Origin: Trileptium ribeirensis
Taxonomy: Eukaryota; Nematoda; Enoplea; Enoplida; Thoracostomopsidae
DNA: 64,000 nucleotides
Assembly: GCA_030248225.1 (NCBI GenBank)
Contig: JASANE010028402.1
Coordinates: forward strand, 1 to 64,000
Reading direction: 5' to 3'
The position numbers were made by a program, and so were the translations under genes. The notes beneath the pieces are model-generated. The model searched no databases. It had not been told where the DNA came from and worked only from the letters and a program-made list of their open reading frames with translations. Within the stretch, counting starts at the first letter, position 1, and each line of letters starts with the position of its first letter. Of the stretch, positions 35,355-48,442 are shown one piece after another.

Positions 35355-36846
35355 GTGAGCTATTCGCTTTTGTGTTGATTTAAAGAAGATAATATGATCA
35401 GAACTCTATTTTCATAGTTTGCTAGCTTTTGTAGCCACTGTTTGGTCGGTACTGTGGTACACAGTATTCGGTTTGTATTCTTTTCGATGTCCGTAAAAAC
35501 AAAATTCTGCAGTTGTCTATTGTTACAGTGTCTGCCAAAAATGACCGCAGTTCATCGTTTTAAAAGTGTATTTTTGGAGCTTTTGATGGACGTCTTGAAA
35601 TGGGTACATCTGTTCGAACTCTATTCGATAGTATGTACCTGTTAAATGCTGGCCTGTCCACAGCCCTCCGAAAAGTGTGGGGGCAAACTTTGGGGGGCAT
35701 GTTAGTATCGGGGGAAATTAAAAGTGTGGTAGGTATAAATCTCGCTTAAAAATACTAAATTTCTATATTTTCATGCATTTTTACTACCATGAATGTCTTT
35801 TCAAGCTAAAAACTATATTTTAGCATTATATATAGTAGTAATTAATGTTTAAAAACAATTTACAAACAAAAACACATAAATTTTCAGACATAAAAATTTT
35901 TTGAATTAGTTTAACATGGGGGTTTCCGCCGAGCGGGGGCGGACATGGGGGAAAGTTTTACGAACATGGGGGATTTAGAAAGTGGGGTCCCCCACCCCCC
36001 TTACTGTGGACAGGCCAGAAATGTACTCGAACGTATAAAAATAATGTCAAATAATAAAAACTGTTAGTTATAATAAAAATGTTAATATTCTTCGAAATAA
36101 TGTTTTTGTTCGAGATTGTTCAAGGCGTATTTGATGTTAATTGCTCGAAGTCTGTTCGCTCAAAACCTGGGAGTTATTTTCGGCAGGGAGAGTAGATTAG
36201 TTTTAGCATGTGATTCTTTTAACAAAGTCGGATATCATGTGATTTAGCTGTTAAACGGTGGTTTCTTGGAGACCTTGTGTTCGATGGTTTTCCATAAACC
36301 AGGTACCGCAGTATGTGGTTTTAGCGGTTGATGTAAGACTTAATACAGAGCTGTCTTTCGCTGAGAAAATGCTACCAGATTTTATGGGGTCCCGTTACCG
36401 GTCTACTGAAAACTACTTCGTTTTAAAAATTGTTTATTTGGTTTTTTCATTGATATAGCATTAGTTTACTTTTCGAATGGTAGTATTCGACACGTCTGTC
36501 TAGAAGTGATTTTTGTTTATAACTATAGTTTAATGAATTTTTAACATTATAGCAAATAATATTAGTTACCTCACTGATTATTTTGCACTGTTGTTTGAAT
36601 AGAAAGGCATTTGTACCTTACCACAGCAATTATCCTCAAATTAATATTGTGTTGCGAAATGTTAGCGGTAATAACAACTCCTTTAGAGCAAAGTGAAAAG
36701 AATTCTCTGGACAGTACTAGTCACAATGGAATGTCGCAAGCAGAAGCGAACAAAAACAAACTATTAAATTTCAAAATAATGTTTAAGTTTCCGACGAGCA
36801 TGTACCCATCAACTGTAATGTTAATATGTTTATACTAGCATTTCAG
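35355..36846. other. WDFY3 intron (1.5 kb)
   Basis: It contains the inverted-repeat element at 35649-36018. An open stretch of 75 codons at 36611-36838 has a plausible amino-acid composition but the flanking exons join directly in the conserved order, so I do not call it an exon. Confidence 0.55.
35649..36018. mobile_element. Short inverted-repeat element (MITE-like), 370 bp, with target duplication
   Basis: The ends are CTGGCCTGTCCACAG and its inverse CTGTGGACAGGCCAG. AAATG flanks both sides (35644-35648 and 36019-36023), consistent with a 5-bp target duplication. Just inside the ends lie G-rich and C-rich runs that can pair, and the centre is AT-rich. No coding capacity; the mobilising transposase is unknown. 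Confidence 0.82.
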
Positions 36847-36993
36847 ATGTAGTAAATTTGCTTACGAAGATATCAAAGAAGTCCACAAACGTCGGTATTT
36901 GCTACAGCCGATTGCCTTGGAAGTATTTTCTTGCGACGGTCGTAATTACTTGCTAGCATTCCCGCGAAAAACACGAAATAAAGTTCATCAAAA
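36847..36993 (+). CDS. WDFY3: WDFY3 exon 9 of window, PH-BEACH domain (C-terminal part)
   Basis: Acceptor ATTTCAG, donor GTAACT. The exon reads CSKFAYEDIKEVHKRRYLLQ followed by PIALEVFSCDGRNYLLAF and PRKTRNKVHQ. The EDIKEVHKRRYLLQ.IA.E.F..DGRN.LL motif is diagnostic of PH-BEACH. It ends in phase 2, and exon 10 completes a Lys codon. Confidence 0.97.
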
Positions 36994-38452
36994 GTAACTA
37001 GTGTTTTAATTATAAGGCTATAAACAGACTTAGCAGCCTAAAGTTTGATGTATGCCAGATCCCGAACCCGCAACTGGCGAAGCCAAGAAGAAAATTTGTG
37101 TACGAAATTTCTTATAATATGCTTACATGCGGTAGCAGGTGTTTAGGGAGTCCCCACCGGAGGCCTTGGTGTGCCCCCTGAGAGTACAACACTATCCTCC
37201 CACGCGCAAATTTTTTGCAGAAATAGGTTGAAAATGAGGGTGTAACGAGGAATCAACTTTTTGTACCCACCATCCCCTGCCGACCGCGGCTAGCCTCGGT
37301 GGAGCACATCTTGGTGTAGGGTAGAAAAAGAGGGAGTTTTAGGGTCCTCTAACATGCCAGGATAGTGTCTAACAGGCAAGTGAGTTTGAATCTGATCAAA
37401 CCGGGGAACACAGCGATGGGTGACATGACCATCGGGAAAATTTTCCTGATTTCATATGGGCGTACTGTACTCAAGGTGGACACAGTGGGTCCTTGTGGGG
37501 CTCAAATTAAACCTTAGAATATGGGGATTATTAGCATTATTATTATTATTAAGATTAATATTATGTAGTAAATTTTCGTAAACCACACTATTTTCCAAAT
37601 TTATAGTTACGACTAATTTTGACTTAGAGTTTCAAGTTAATAAGTCCGTGAATTTCGGTCGGATTTTAACGGGACCGGTTTGGAAAAAATGGGAAAATTC
37701 GATGACAGGAAAGCCTTGCCCGCTCCTAGAAATTCTCAGCCCTTCAGCCGTAGAGTTTCAGCCGTAAGAGCAATGACCCTCAATTCCGAGACTTCGAAAT
37801 TGACATTTTGAAAATTTTTGGTTTATCAACATTTTCCGTCTGTGTAATAAAATTCAATACTGGGGAATTTGATATCTTGTTGTTTATAGTTAAAATTTTC
37901 AGATTTTCACGAAATTTTCTGTTCGCTGTGCACCGGATAGCCAAAACCAAACTCGCGCTTTCAAGGTATCGGGCGCCGGGATGGGTTGCTCCCCAATTAA
38001 TTTTTTACAGATTTTCCTCAGATACATCTTAAAACTCAAATTTATGCCACGCACCATGGGTTTCGTCTTATGGCACTGCACTAAAGCTATTACCCCTAAA
38101 GCTTCGAAATGACCCTTTATTATTATGAAGTAACATGTTTCATGTGGTAGTGATAGTAGCATTTTTGGAAATACTGGGCATTTCTAGCGCTGACAGTTTT
38201 AAGGTGTACTGTTGAACATTGTCATGAATAGTCTGTCACCACCATCTTTAATAATGCTTTGATACAACAATTTTTATAACTAACAAGTATAATAATCCAC
38301 GGCGCTCTATAGGCTTTTGATTTGGCAGTTGACAATATGGTAATTATGAATTTTGATAACGAATTTAGGTATAGGTTTAAGAAGAAATTTTCTCGTTAAC
38401 TTACTAATTAATTCCTTGAATAAGGAATTTTGACATAATAATTGCTTTTTAG
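36994..38452. other. WDFY3 intron (1.5 kb)
   Basis: It contains a GC-rich low-complexity stretch at 37140-37390 and a fragment of the giant LTR at about 37390-38030. The remainder is AT-rich. Confidence 0.5.
37390..38030 (-). mobile_element. Fragment of the giant LTR (terminal block)
   Basis: Words such as AAGTCCGTGAATTTCGGTCG, then ACGGGACCGGTTTGG and ATTCAATACTGGGGAATTTG match 8226-8300 and 26773-26840 with their following sequence, in the same orientation. Neither LTR terminus is present, so it is an internal remnant. The limits are approximate. Confidence 0.6.
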
Positions 38453-38536
38453 GTTCTTGTCAGTTGCGAAAGGAATTGTCAATACAGCATATCAAAGTGT
38501 TTCCGGCCAACGAACTAATGTTAGTGTGGAGTCGAG
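38453..38536 (+). CDS. WDFY3: WDFY3 exon 10 of window, PH to BEACH linker
   Basis: Acceptor TTTTTAG, donor GTAAAT. It encodes FLSVAKGIVNTAYQSVSGQR followed by TNVSVES. The SVSGQR.N.SVE run matches the linker between the PH and BEACH domains of the family. Phase is 2 on both sides. A hAT-type element lies only 32 bases beyond the donor. Confidence 0.93.
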
Positions 38537-40475
<1,939 letters not shown>

Positions 40476-40559
40476 TAACAGATCCATTCTGGACCGTTAC
40501 GCGTGAGATTAATTCCCACCACAGTGTAATAGGCAAAATTATTGAACCATGCTACTCAG

Positions 40560-41316
40560 TAGACTATCGGACGTGCTATTACGTAGAGCGACAATTTTGT
40601 GCCTTCAACGATATGGTTAAAGAAGCTTTTAGTGGATTTGTGTATCACATTATTGGGAAAACCATTTTGATGCAGTGTGTGTTGTAGAAATTGTACATCA
40701 TTGTGAATGAAATGATAGTTCGATCCAATTGTGTACGTACGGCGGAGTTAGCATTGAATTAGCACTGTTTTGTATCGTGGTAATATAAAACTGTCATACT
40801 GCATTAGAAGGCCGGTAAACGTAGCTTTACAAAAAGTGGATGTTGAGATTTTGCCGTTATTTTGGACGTCTAGGAACGGGATAGTGCCATCGCTCTCGGT
40901 TTCGACCGTGAATTTATGAGAGGATGTTGTTCGTTGAGATATTGCAAAAAAGACTGACATTGTGTTTGTCTATTGAACACCACAAATTTGTCGTCTACAT
41001 ATCGCTTGTACCATTGAGGCTTAAAGTTATGCGGACATTATGCAATGCATAAACTCGCCCAGTTTCTAATTCCGACTCTAGAGCCCATAACCAAAAATCA
41101 ATATACTGTTCGTAGTTCATTTGACTTTGTTATCGACATCAACAAGCTTGAGTTTGGCACCAACTACGTCAACACGCTTTTCACCAACGTTCCGGTACAT
41201 GAGACGTTAGCGTTCATTAAAATGCAGCAGTAAATAACGAATCACTGTTCCCCGCGGACAAGCTTATACAAGCTATTAGCATCTGTGTCAAAAAACATCA
41301 ATTTTTTATATAAAAT
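40560..41316. pseudogene. Penelope-like element reverse transcriptase, truncated and internally inverted
   Basis: Two pieces of one reverse transcriptase lie back to back. The minus-strand piece (about 41030-40748) reads WYKRYVDDKFVVF, carrying the YVDD catalytic motif, and then, after a one-base frameshift, FTVETESDG, IPFLDV and FTGLLMQYDSF. The plus-strand piece (41045-41316) reads KLAQFLIPTLEPIT, NTLFTNVPVHETL and, in a shifted frame, FPADKLIQAISICVKKHQFF, which in an intact protein would come before the YVDD piece. The motif style is that of Penelope-like elements. About 35 residues between the pieces are missing. No GIY-YIG endonuclease is visible. The element is dead. Confidence 0.8.
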
Positions 41317-41403
41317 GTTAAATATAAAATATTATTAATATATTTATAGAGTAAATATAGTTGGGTAACTTACAAATTTAATGTTAGAACTATAGGTATA
41401 AAT

Positions 41404-42579
41404 CAGGGAGTAACCGGAATTCCGGTTCCGGTTGCGGTTCCGGCAAAGGGCAAAAACCATACCGGAACCGGAATTCCGGTTTAAAAATTTTGTTTGAAAT
41501 TTTCCACGTTTTTTGCTTTATCCTGTAATCCAAACATATGTAATATATATTATACAATGATCAAGCTCCAATACAACCAAGCAAAAGAAAAGATTAATTA
41601 ACCAATTTGCCGTGTAAAACGTAAGTAGGGCACATAATTTGAGCAGGAATTTTTCATAATAACATGCAGGAGTTTGTTAAATCAAAGCCAGGTCGATGCT
41701 TGTAGCAGCTATTTTACACATCCAGAAGTTTGTCGGATACGTTTTAATTAAACCGGTCCAACTCGGTAACAGAGTATGGCTTACGCATAAGTACTTAGGG
41801 TATGCTTGGCTAACATAAATTGCGTCAGGCACCCCCAGTGCGCTTTTAAACTTGGTAAATCAGTCTAAATTGAAGTAAACTAACGTTATCTGCAACGCAG
41901 CTAGAAACTGCTTTCTTGGCAAAGAACTGTATTTATTGAAACTGTGCGAGCAACATCACAGTGTGTCTCATTTATAGCATTCTGATTAGAAAGTTATCAT
42001 CATTATCATCTAACTTATGGGCACTGTTTGTCCAAAACTTACGGGCACTAGCCTAAACAGTGTTCCTGACCACTGATCAGAAAATTACCTTCTATCATTT
42101 TCTCTTAGAATCATATAATATAAACCAATAATTTTAAGTTTCCTACAGAAGAACATGCAACGAACGTATGTGTAGTAAAGGGAGGCGACTTTAGACAGAG
42201 CGAAAGTGTGTATTCTACGCTCCAAGCTTTGTAAGCATATTCGATTTGATGCAGTATATGCCATGGTGTATAGTGGAAGGTATTTTTGCTCTGGGTGTCC
42301 AAAAATCCACATATTTGATCGATAAATAAACATTATTAGCTTCCTCAGTCTCTTTAAAGTTTCAGAAAGGCAATAATACCATCGCAAAACATTAAGTTTA
42401 ATGTAATAGTTATTTTTAATGCATTTTAAATCCACTATACCTTCATTTCATCCATCATCTGTTTTACTATATATAAATTTCGAAGACCAGGTTCCGGTTC
42501 CGGTTCCGGATCCGGTTTAAATGGACGGTTCCGGTTGCTGGTTCCGGTTCCGGTAAATTTTGGTTCCGGATATTCCCTG
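41404..42579 (+). mobile_element. hAT-type non-autonomous DNA transposon, copy 2 (1.18 kb)
   Basis: The ends CAGGGAGTAACCGGAATTCC and GGATATTCCCTG are imperfect inverse copies. GTATAAAT occurs on both sides (41396-41403 and 42580-42587), a perfect 8-bp target duplication. Multiple GGTTCCGG words sit at each end. The interior matches 38569-39577, including AAGCCAGGTCGATGCTTGTA, and lacks a transposase. The target is AT-rich DNA of the disrupted LTR. Confidence 0.92.
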
Positions 42580-42779
42580 GTATAAATAGATATTAATTAA
42601 GTAAATAGTAACTAATAAAATACTATAATTTATATATATATGCATCGAGCATTATAAAATAACAAAATAAAATAGACTATAGTTAACAGTAGAAATTTAT
42701 ATATTAAGTAAACTTTTAGTAATATTAATTTTAATAATTTAATAATAGTTATTATATAAATTGGGATTAAATTTTAATT

Positions 42780-43560
42780 AAAAATTTGGGGAAAATTTGG
42801 GTCTTGGGGATATAACACACAGCTAAGAGGATTAAGCTGTGTGGAAAATGGGGACAAATTGTCGCGAAAATGACGATTTTGCTGACCCAAGCAAAAAAGA
42901 TGGAATGGGATTCCAAAATTTGGGTCTCACCAGACACATTCAATAATTTTAACCGGCGTTTTAATTACCCCTAATCCTAAAGGAATTTATTTTGGTTTGA
43001 TACCGTCACTGATTTAAGGCAGCAGCCTCAAATTTTAAATTTTATTGGTTGAATCAAGAAAAGGCCGAAACTTTGGTCTTGATAAAATTGTGTCCGATTG
43101 GCCGGAGACTGGAACCAAAGCAAATGACTGATGGGGTTAGAAGTCCCGACCGAAATTTTCGATTCAGTCTGACTTCGGCAGCGCAAGGACTGGTCGACTT
43201 TACTGACGGGCTCCGTCGCGCGAATTTAATTGTTTTACATTATTATTTTATTATTTAATTATTTATTATTATATTGTTTACTCGTGGCTTTTTGTTTATG
43301 GTTTTATCTTCGATGGGACTCGAAAATGGTCGTTGATCGACTGGACTCGGTAGACGTGTGTGTTCGATATATTGAGTTAGTAGGAACGATCGCAGGCTAC
43401 TGTAAGAGTTCTAAGTTCTATTTCACTCCTTTGACATTCTAGAGCAATGTCGACCGCTGTTCGGTCCTCATCCCTGCCATGTCCGCAGGAAAGTCTGAAA
43501 CAGGATCCCTGTTGGGGCTGAACCGTCGAAAATTACGTACTTGAACGTATCACGTACCGA
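42780..43560 (+). mobile_element. Giant-LTR block in inverted orientation
   Basis: Words around 43141 (AAGTCCCGACCG, CAGTCTGACTTCGGC) match the reverse complement of 25340-25400, and the wider stretch matches the reverse complement of about 25020-25740 and of 6180-6700. I attribute it to the LTR that begins at 40474. Confidence 0.55.
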
Positions 43561-43604
43561 TTTTTGCTACCATTTTGATTCTGAGAATAATAATTCACCG
43601 CCTT

Positions 43605-43885
43605 CATGACAAAAGGTCCTAAACGGCAAAAGTTATGAAAATTAAATTTTTACATGTACAGATTCCTCTTGGCCCAGCGCCAGCGATTTCATTGCACAAG
43701 GTCTTAAACGGCTATTTGCAGTTGTTAAAAAGTTATGCGCACAAACGTGTTAGGTCTTTTTGACAGTGAAATCCAGCATTCACGACATAAGGACCTAACC
43801 GGACGATTATGTCCTTTTGCCGTGAACCGTATATCACTGTAAAAGGGCAAAACTATACGGTTAGGTCTTTATGTGATGAATCATA
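43605..43885. repeat. Subterminal repeats of the 4.85-kb transposon, left end
   Basis: The word AAGGTCyTAAACGGC or its inverse appears at about 43612, 43700, 43796 and 43860. A pair near 43785 and 43862 (CATAAGGACCTAACCG with CGGTTAGGTCTTTATG) is a near-perfect inverted repeat. Similar words occur at 48187, 48233 and 48405 at the right end. Such arrays commonly serve as transposase binding sites. Confidence 0.65.
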
Positions 43886-44766
43886 GAAATAACTTATGGG
43901 GCATATCCGGAAAGTATCAATATATGTCTGAAGGGTTTTAACCATTTACATAACATAAGGTTTGGTATTTAATCAGCCTAAATTTCGATATTTTTAATTT
44001 AGATTTCGCTCTACACTTCCACGATGTTATATATCGACAAATTCTTCGAATAGAACACTGCATGCGTTTTTATAACAAACTCGGCGTTGTTTGTCTTCAT
44101 GGGCAGTGTGACAAAAGGATGTTACGACTTAATATTTAAATAAAGATTAATATTAACTTAGAACTGAAAATATATTGACAACCTATGTATTTTGAGCGTT
44201 TCTTCTTCACCAACCTAAATCATTTAATAGTAGAACCGTTGGTGTGCACGTCTCCATAAACCTAGTTCTTTTATAGTACTACCTAGTCGGAATTGTTCTC
44301 GATCTCTGCGGTTTACGAAGTACTAAGGAAACCCAGAAAGTTGGATAATCCTATGATTGACCGCACAAGTATAACTAAACCTAGTAACTGCCACCCAAAC
44401 ACTCAAGTTGCCCAGCTAAAATGAATTTAAAGGCTTCAAACGAGGAGTGATAGTGAAATTTGTGCGTTTTGGATGTTCAATTAGGGTATTTTTCTGGCTA
44501 CAGTAGCCAAAATCATAGGTAGTTTAAAAATAAGCTTATCTTTCCCCGACCTAATACCTCTCGCCCAAAAACCAATTTAAGGCTTCAAAGAGGAGCTGAC
44601 AGCGAAATTTGGCCTTTTCCATCTACAAAATTGATAGACCGCACAATCGTAGCAAAATAGTATATATATCCAATGGCAATACCTGCCTCTGTGTACTGAA
44701 AGCTGTCACCTGAGAATCATCACTAGACGGTCCTGAGGAAACGACGTGTACTTATAATTTCATGTT

Positions 44767-47700
44767 TTGCATAGGTTGTTAGTATATTTTCAGTGTCTTA
44801 ATATTAAAATAAACGATAAATTCTGTATCGAAATAATGTATGCGATAGATGCATACGTTTCGGTATTCGACAAAAGGCAGCCGTGGCCAGCAGTAGTGGC
44901 AGACTGTTCCGAATTTCCGATCACGAGGAAGAATAGCGATGACGCCTTTGTGTATTATTTTGGCTGTGATAAATATGACTATGTTAGGCCGAAATTTGTT
45001 AAGCCGCTTTAAGATCAAGATGTTCTAAAATTTCTGAAAAAGCCAACTTTTCGGAAATACGTTATTCGTATGTTGGAATACTGTGGTGATTACGGAATTG
45101 CTCACGTACTAGACTACAATGAGAGCGTTTCTGACCTCATTTCCTGTGAAATTAGCGTCGAATTTCAACCGGCTGTTATCAACGTTATTATTGAGACCAT
45201 TGCAGTGCAAGTGGAAGACAATTTGGCAATACCGATTAAACAGTCGGACTGTGACGATATCGAATCATGTTATGTCCAAAGTCCCGAGGTCGACAACAGT
45301 TCGAGTTATAACAATAACGATTTTGACAGTGATCATATTCAAAGTGTAACAACTCTCTCGACAGCCATATCCCAGTGCGCGGATCATATCGTTCACTCGG
45401 GTTCTGCCCAAATGCTCACATTGATATAACCCCGATCGACAATGCAGAAATATATCAACGGATGACACCAACGTTAAATGCTCTACTAAATTTCGTTCTA
45501 TGAAAGTTACGCGAGCAGCCCCGTTAGATGTAAATAAAAAAGGAGACGAATTCAATCGTCCGAATCTAATTCAGAGCACGTGGAAACTCCTAGCGATCCG
45601 GATTATGAGGAAGGTACGTGGACCGTTCGTCCTAGAAAGCCTGAGCAACTTCAAACACAAGCACCTGTTCGCACGCTTTCGTCTGATCCAGTGCTGGCAG
45701 GCACATCGAACATCCTTAATAATATTACTTCGGTAATTGAACAAGCGATGGAAGACGCATCTGCCATTGCGGTCCGTCGTATGACGCATGTCGACGATGT
45801 TGAAGAAGACCGACAATCGGGCCAAGATGAAGGCTCTCAAAAACAGTGGTCAAGAATATGTTAGCGCAAAAACGAAAAAGCGCTTTCCTGCGAAACAATT
45901 TAACTATCAAAGTTGCAAATGCAATATGGGAATTGCCTGTGCGACTATAAATGAGGAACAGAGACGACGAATTTTCAACGATTTTTGGAACATTAGCGAT
46001 CACAACCTTCAAACTGCGTACTTGATAAATCACATTTCTTCCGAAAAGCCGAGGCCGCGCGTCAGCAAAGACAATCGCCAGCGATCCAGAGAATCCACAG
46101 GGACGTATAAATTCACAGTTGACGGGGTAACAGTTAACGTTTGTCGTAATGTTTTCGTTGCGACACTTGGTGTGGGCGAAGAATGGATCAGACGCATTCG
46201 CCAACGGAAGCAGAAAGGCTTCGATTGCGGTATGCCATCTCGTGACCAACGAGGTAGACATCGCACAAAGCACCCTTTGCCAGAGGAAGTTAAAGATGGC
46301 GCGCGCGCATTTTTAAGCGGTTTAGCTTATAGGTTCCTATTTTATACGATGAATACAAGAAAGGTCTCACAAGAGCTGTATGTAAAACAACGTTTTTCAA
46401 CATATGGCAAAGCGAATTCAACTATTCGTTCGAACCGCCCAAAACGGACCTGTGTGACGAACGTGATATTTATAACCATCTTTCCGAGGACCAAGTGGGG
46501 ATTAAAAAAGCTGAATATGACGCGCATTTACGCCGAATGCAGCAGGCGTTCAAAGAAAAATCACGCGACGGCGAACGAGCTATATCCAATAGTAGACTTG
46601 TTTGCGTTTCCTTCGACATGGAAAAGGTGTTGATAACGCCGTCACCGCCAGCTGCAAACCTCCATTACAAACGCAAATTGTCAACCTACAATTTGACTCT
46701 ATGGGAAAAGCAACAAAGTTATCTACAAGTATCGTGTGGAATGAATCTCAAGGTCGAAAAGGCTCAGCAGAAACAGCTACTGGTGTTAGAATGTGGTTGA
46801 AATCATTATTAGCTGACGTTGAACACGTAATATTGTACAGTGATACGCCATCGGGCCAAAATCGTAATCAAGCTATGGCGACGATGTTTCTCAACTACTA
46901 AGCTACCAGCTGACTGCAAGCTACAGCTCAGTGAACATAAAGTATCTTTAAACTTTCGTTAATTACCATAATTTTTGGAATCTCATCTCTAATATCGTAT
47001 TAATTTGACTACGTTTTCCAAAATACAAAATTTTCTAAAACATTACGTTATATTAAATTAGAAATTTGGCTCAGGAAGCAAGTCGGGAATAGTGACAACA
47101 TGAAATTTGACAATTTTAACGAGAATACATTGACTCAGTTCGCAACTTGCTTGTTGTATCTCGTGCCATCCGCAAAAGTTAATGTATTTACTAAATTTAA
47201 TAACAATAGTTTAAATGTTTGCCACAGTTTAATTGAAGAACTATGTACATACGTATATAAGTATTACTTTTTGAGTTAATGTAGCTCGCTGGTTACGTGG
47301 AGAAGGAAACTTTGGAGGTCCTGTGTAAAGCATCGTTTTAAAATCAGAAATAGTATACTCCGAGGGGGTGGGCGGAAATGGGTATAATGTGACGAACGTG
47401 GGAGTCAGAAATTGGGAGAGGGGTGCCACCATGTGGACAGAACAGTAATTCTTTGCTAAACTTGCAGCTTTCTCTTGAACGGCGTTACTTCCTGCTGTAG
47501 TTCTGATTTTCAGTTCATGGAATCCGGGCACATTCATTTAGAAGTCGATTATGTCCATTCCAAGATTGAAACACGCACCAGAGGCCGACATATCTACACA
47601 ACTTCTGACTGGATTAAAGTTATGCGTGAACTGAACTACTCCACCGTCGAGCCTCATATTAAGCAGTGGATAGACTTTCCTATACTGGCTAAAACATATA

Positions 47701-48065
47701 TAATGGAAAACCGTCATACAACGGACAACGGTGAAAAAGTGACCTGGATGAAATTCAAAGTAATGCAGTTCAGACGAGATGACCTGGGTGGTTTTTACGT
47801 AAAGTATGAAATTAGCGACGAGATTCCGTTTAGACGAATTTCACTGTGTCGGCGAACCCGAAAAAGCTCTGATACGAAGCTGTCTATTGGGCATAATGTG
47901 GAAGACGGGTTGCTCATGTTGTACAAAGGTATTCATCAGTTGCCTATTTCAAAGAACAAGAAAAAAGATTTAATGTCGATGGTTCAGCATATCCCTGAAT
48001 ATGATAATGATTTTTTCGCCAAACTCATTGTCGATGACAATAGGATCTCGGACGATGAGCAATGA
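44767..48065 (+). pseudogene. Broken transposase with an N-terminal PWWP-like segment
   Basis: From 44767 one frame gives a PWWP-like segment (YVSVFDKRQPWPAVVAD, FVYYFGCDKYDYVRPKFV), is cut by TAA at 45010-45012, and continues with LEYCGDYGIAHVLDY to 45429. Shifted frames supply ETPSDPDYEEGTW (45580), a CKCNMGIACATINEEQRRRI segment with FWNISD (about 45910-46000), VNVCRNVFVATLGV and RGRHRTKH (46130-46270), then VCVSFDMEKVL (about 46607), VILYSDTPSGQNRN (46830) and, after a gap, MESGHIHLEVDYVH (47518-47560). The spaced D, D and E/D residues suggest an RNase H-fold transposase. At least four frameshifts and one stop make it inactive. The gap 46902-47513 may be an intron, since TTTTCAG precedes the last part, or an insertion. 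Confidence 0.72.
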
Positions 48066-48442
48066 CTATATGGAAGCAGTGAGTGAGTCGTAACTTCCAA
48101 ACATAAAGATACATGTAATGTGTAGAAATACTTTGTATAGTTACAATAGCTTAAACGATCGTTGCCTCTTAATTCAAAGTTCATGACAGAAGGGCCTCGC
48201 CGTATGTTTACACGTATTAGCAGTTCATGGCAAAAGGGCTTAAGCGGCACATTTATCAATAATCGTAAAATATATAGTTTTGGACTTGAAACGATGGTTA
48301 ACAGCACACCAGCAAAGCTACAGTCAGTTGTAGACATTCAACGTTATATAAATAAATAAAAAGTTACAAAGTTTTTTCATCATTTCTATGAACACTGTTT
48401 TTGCCGTTTGGGCCCTTTTCTCATGAAACCGGTGAATTATTA

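Larger units (their letters stand above)
43588..48442 (+). mobile_element. DNA transposon of about 4.85 kb with a decayed transposase
   Basis: The ends are inverse copies: TAATAATTCACCG then TTCATGACAAAAGG on the left, and CCCTTTTCTCATGAAA then CGGTGAATTATTA on the right. The element carries the broken transposase at 44767-48065. Subterminal copies of AAGGTCCTAAACGGC-type words occur inside both ends. I could not settle the target duplication. The superfamily is uncertain; the protein resembles a family widespread in arthropods that I associate loosely with Sola-like elements. It is inserted in inverted giant-LTR sequence. Confidence 0.75.

Noticed and set aside
36611..36838. A 75-codon frame in intron 8 with plausible composition
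   Set aside because: Exons 8 and 9 join directly in the conserved family order and phase; no insertion is expected within the PH domain there.
45725..46273. A 182-codon minus-strand frame
   Set aside because: It is the antisense shadow of the decayed transposase on the plus strand.
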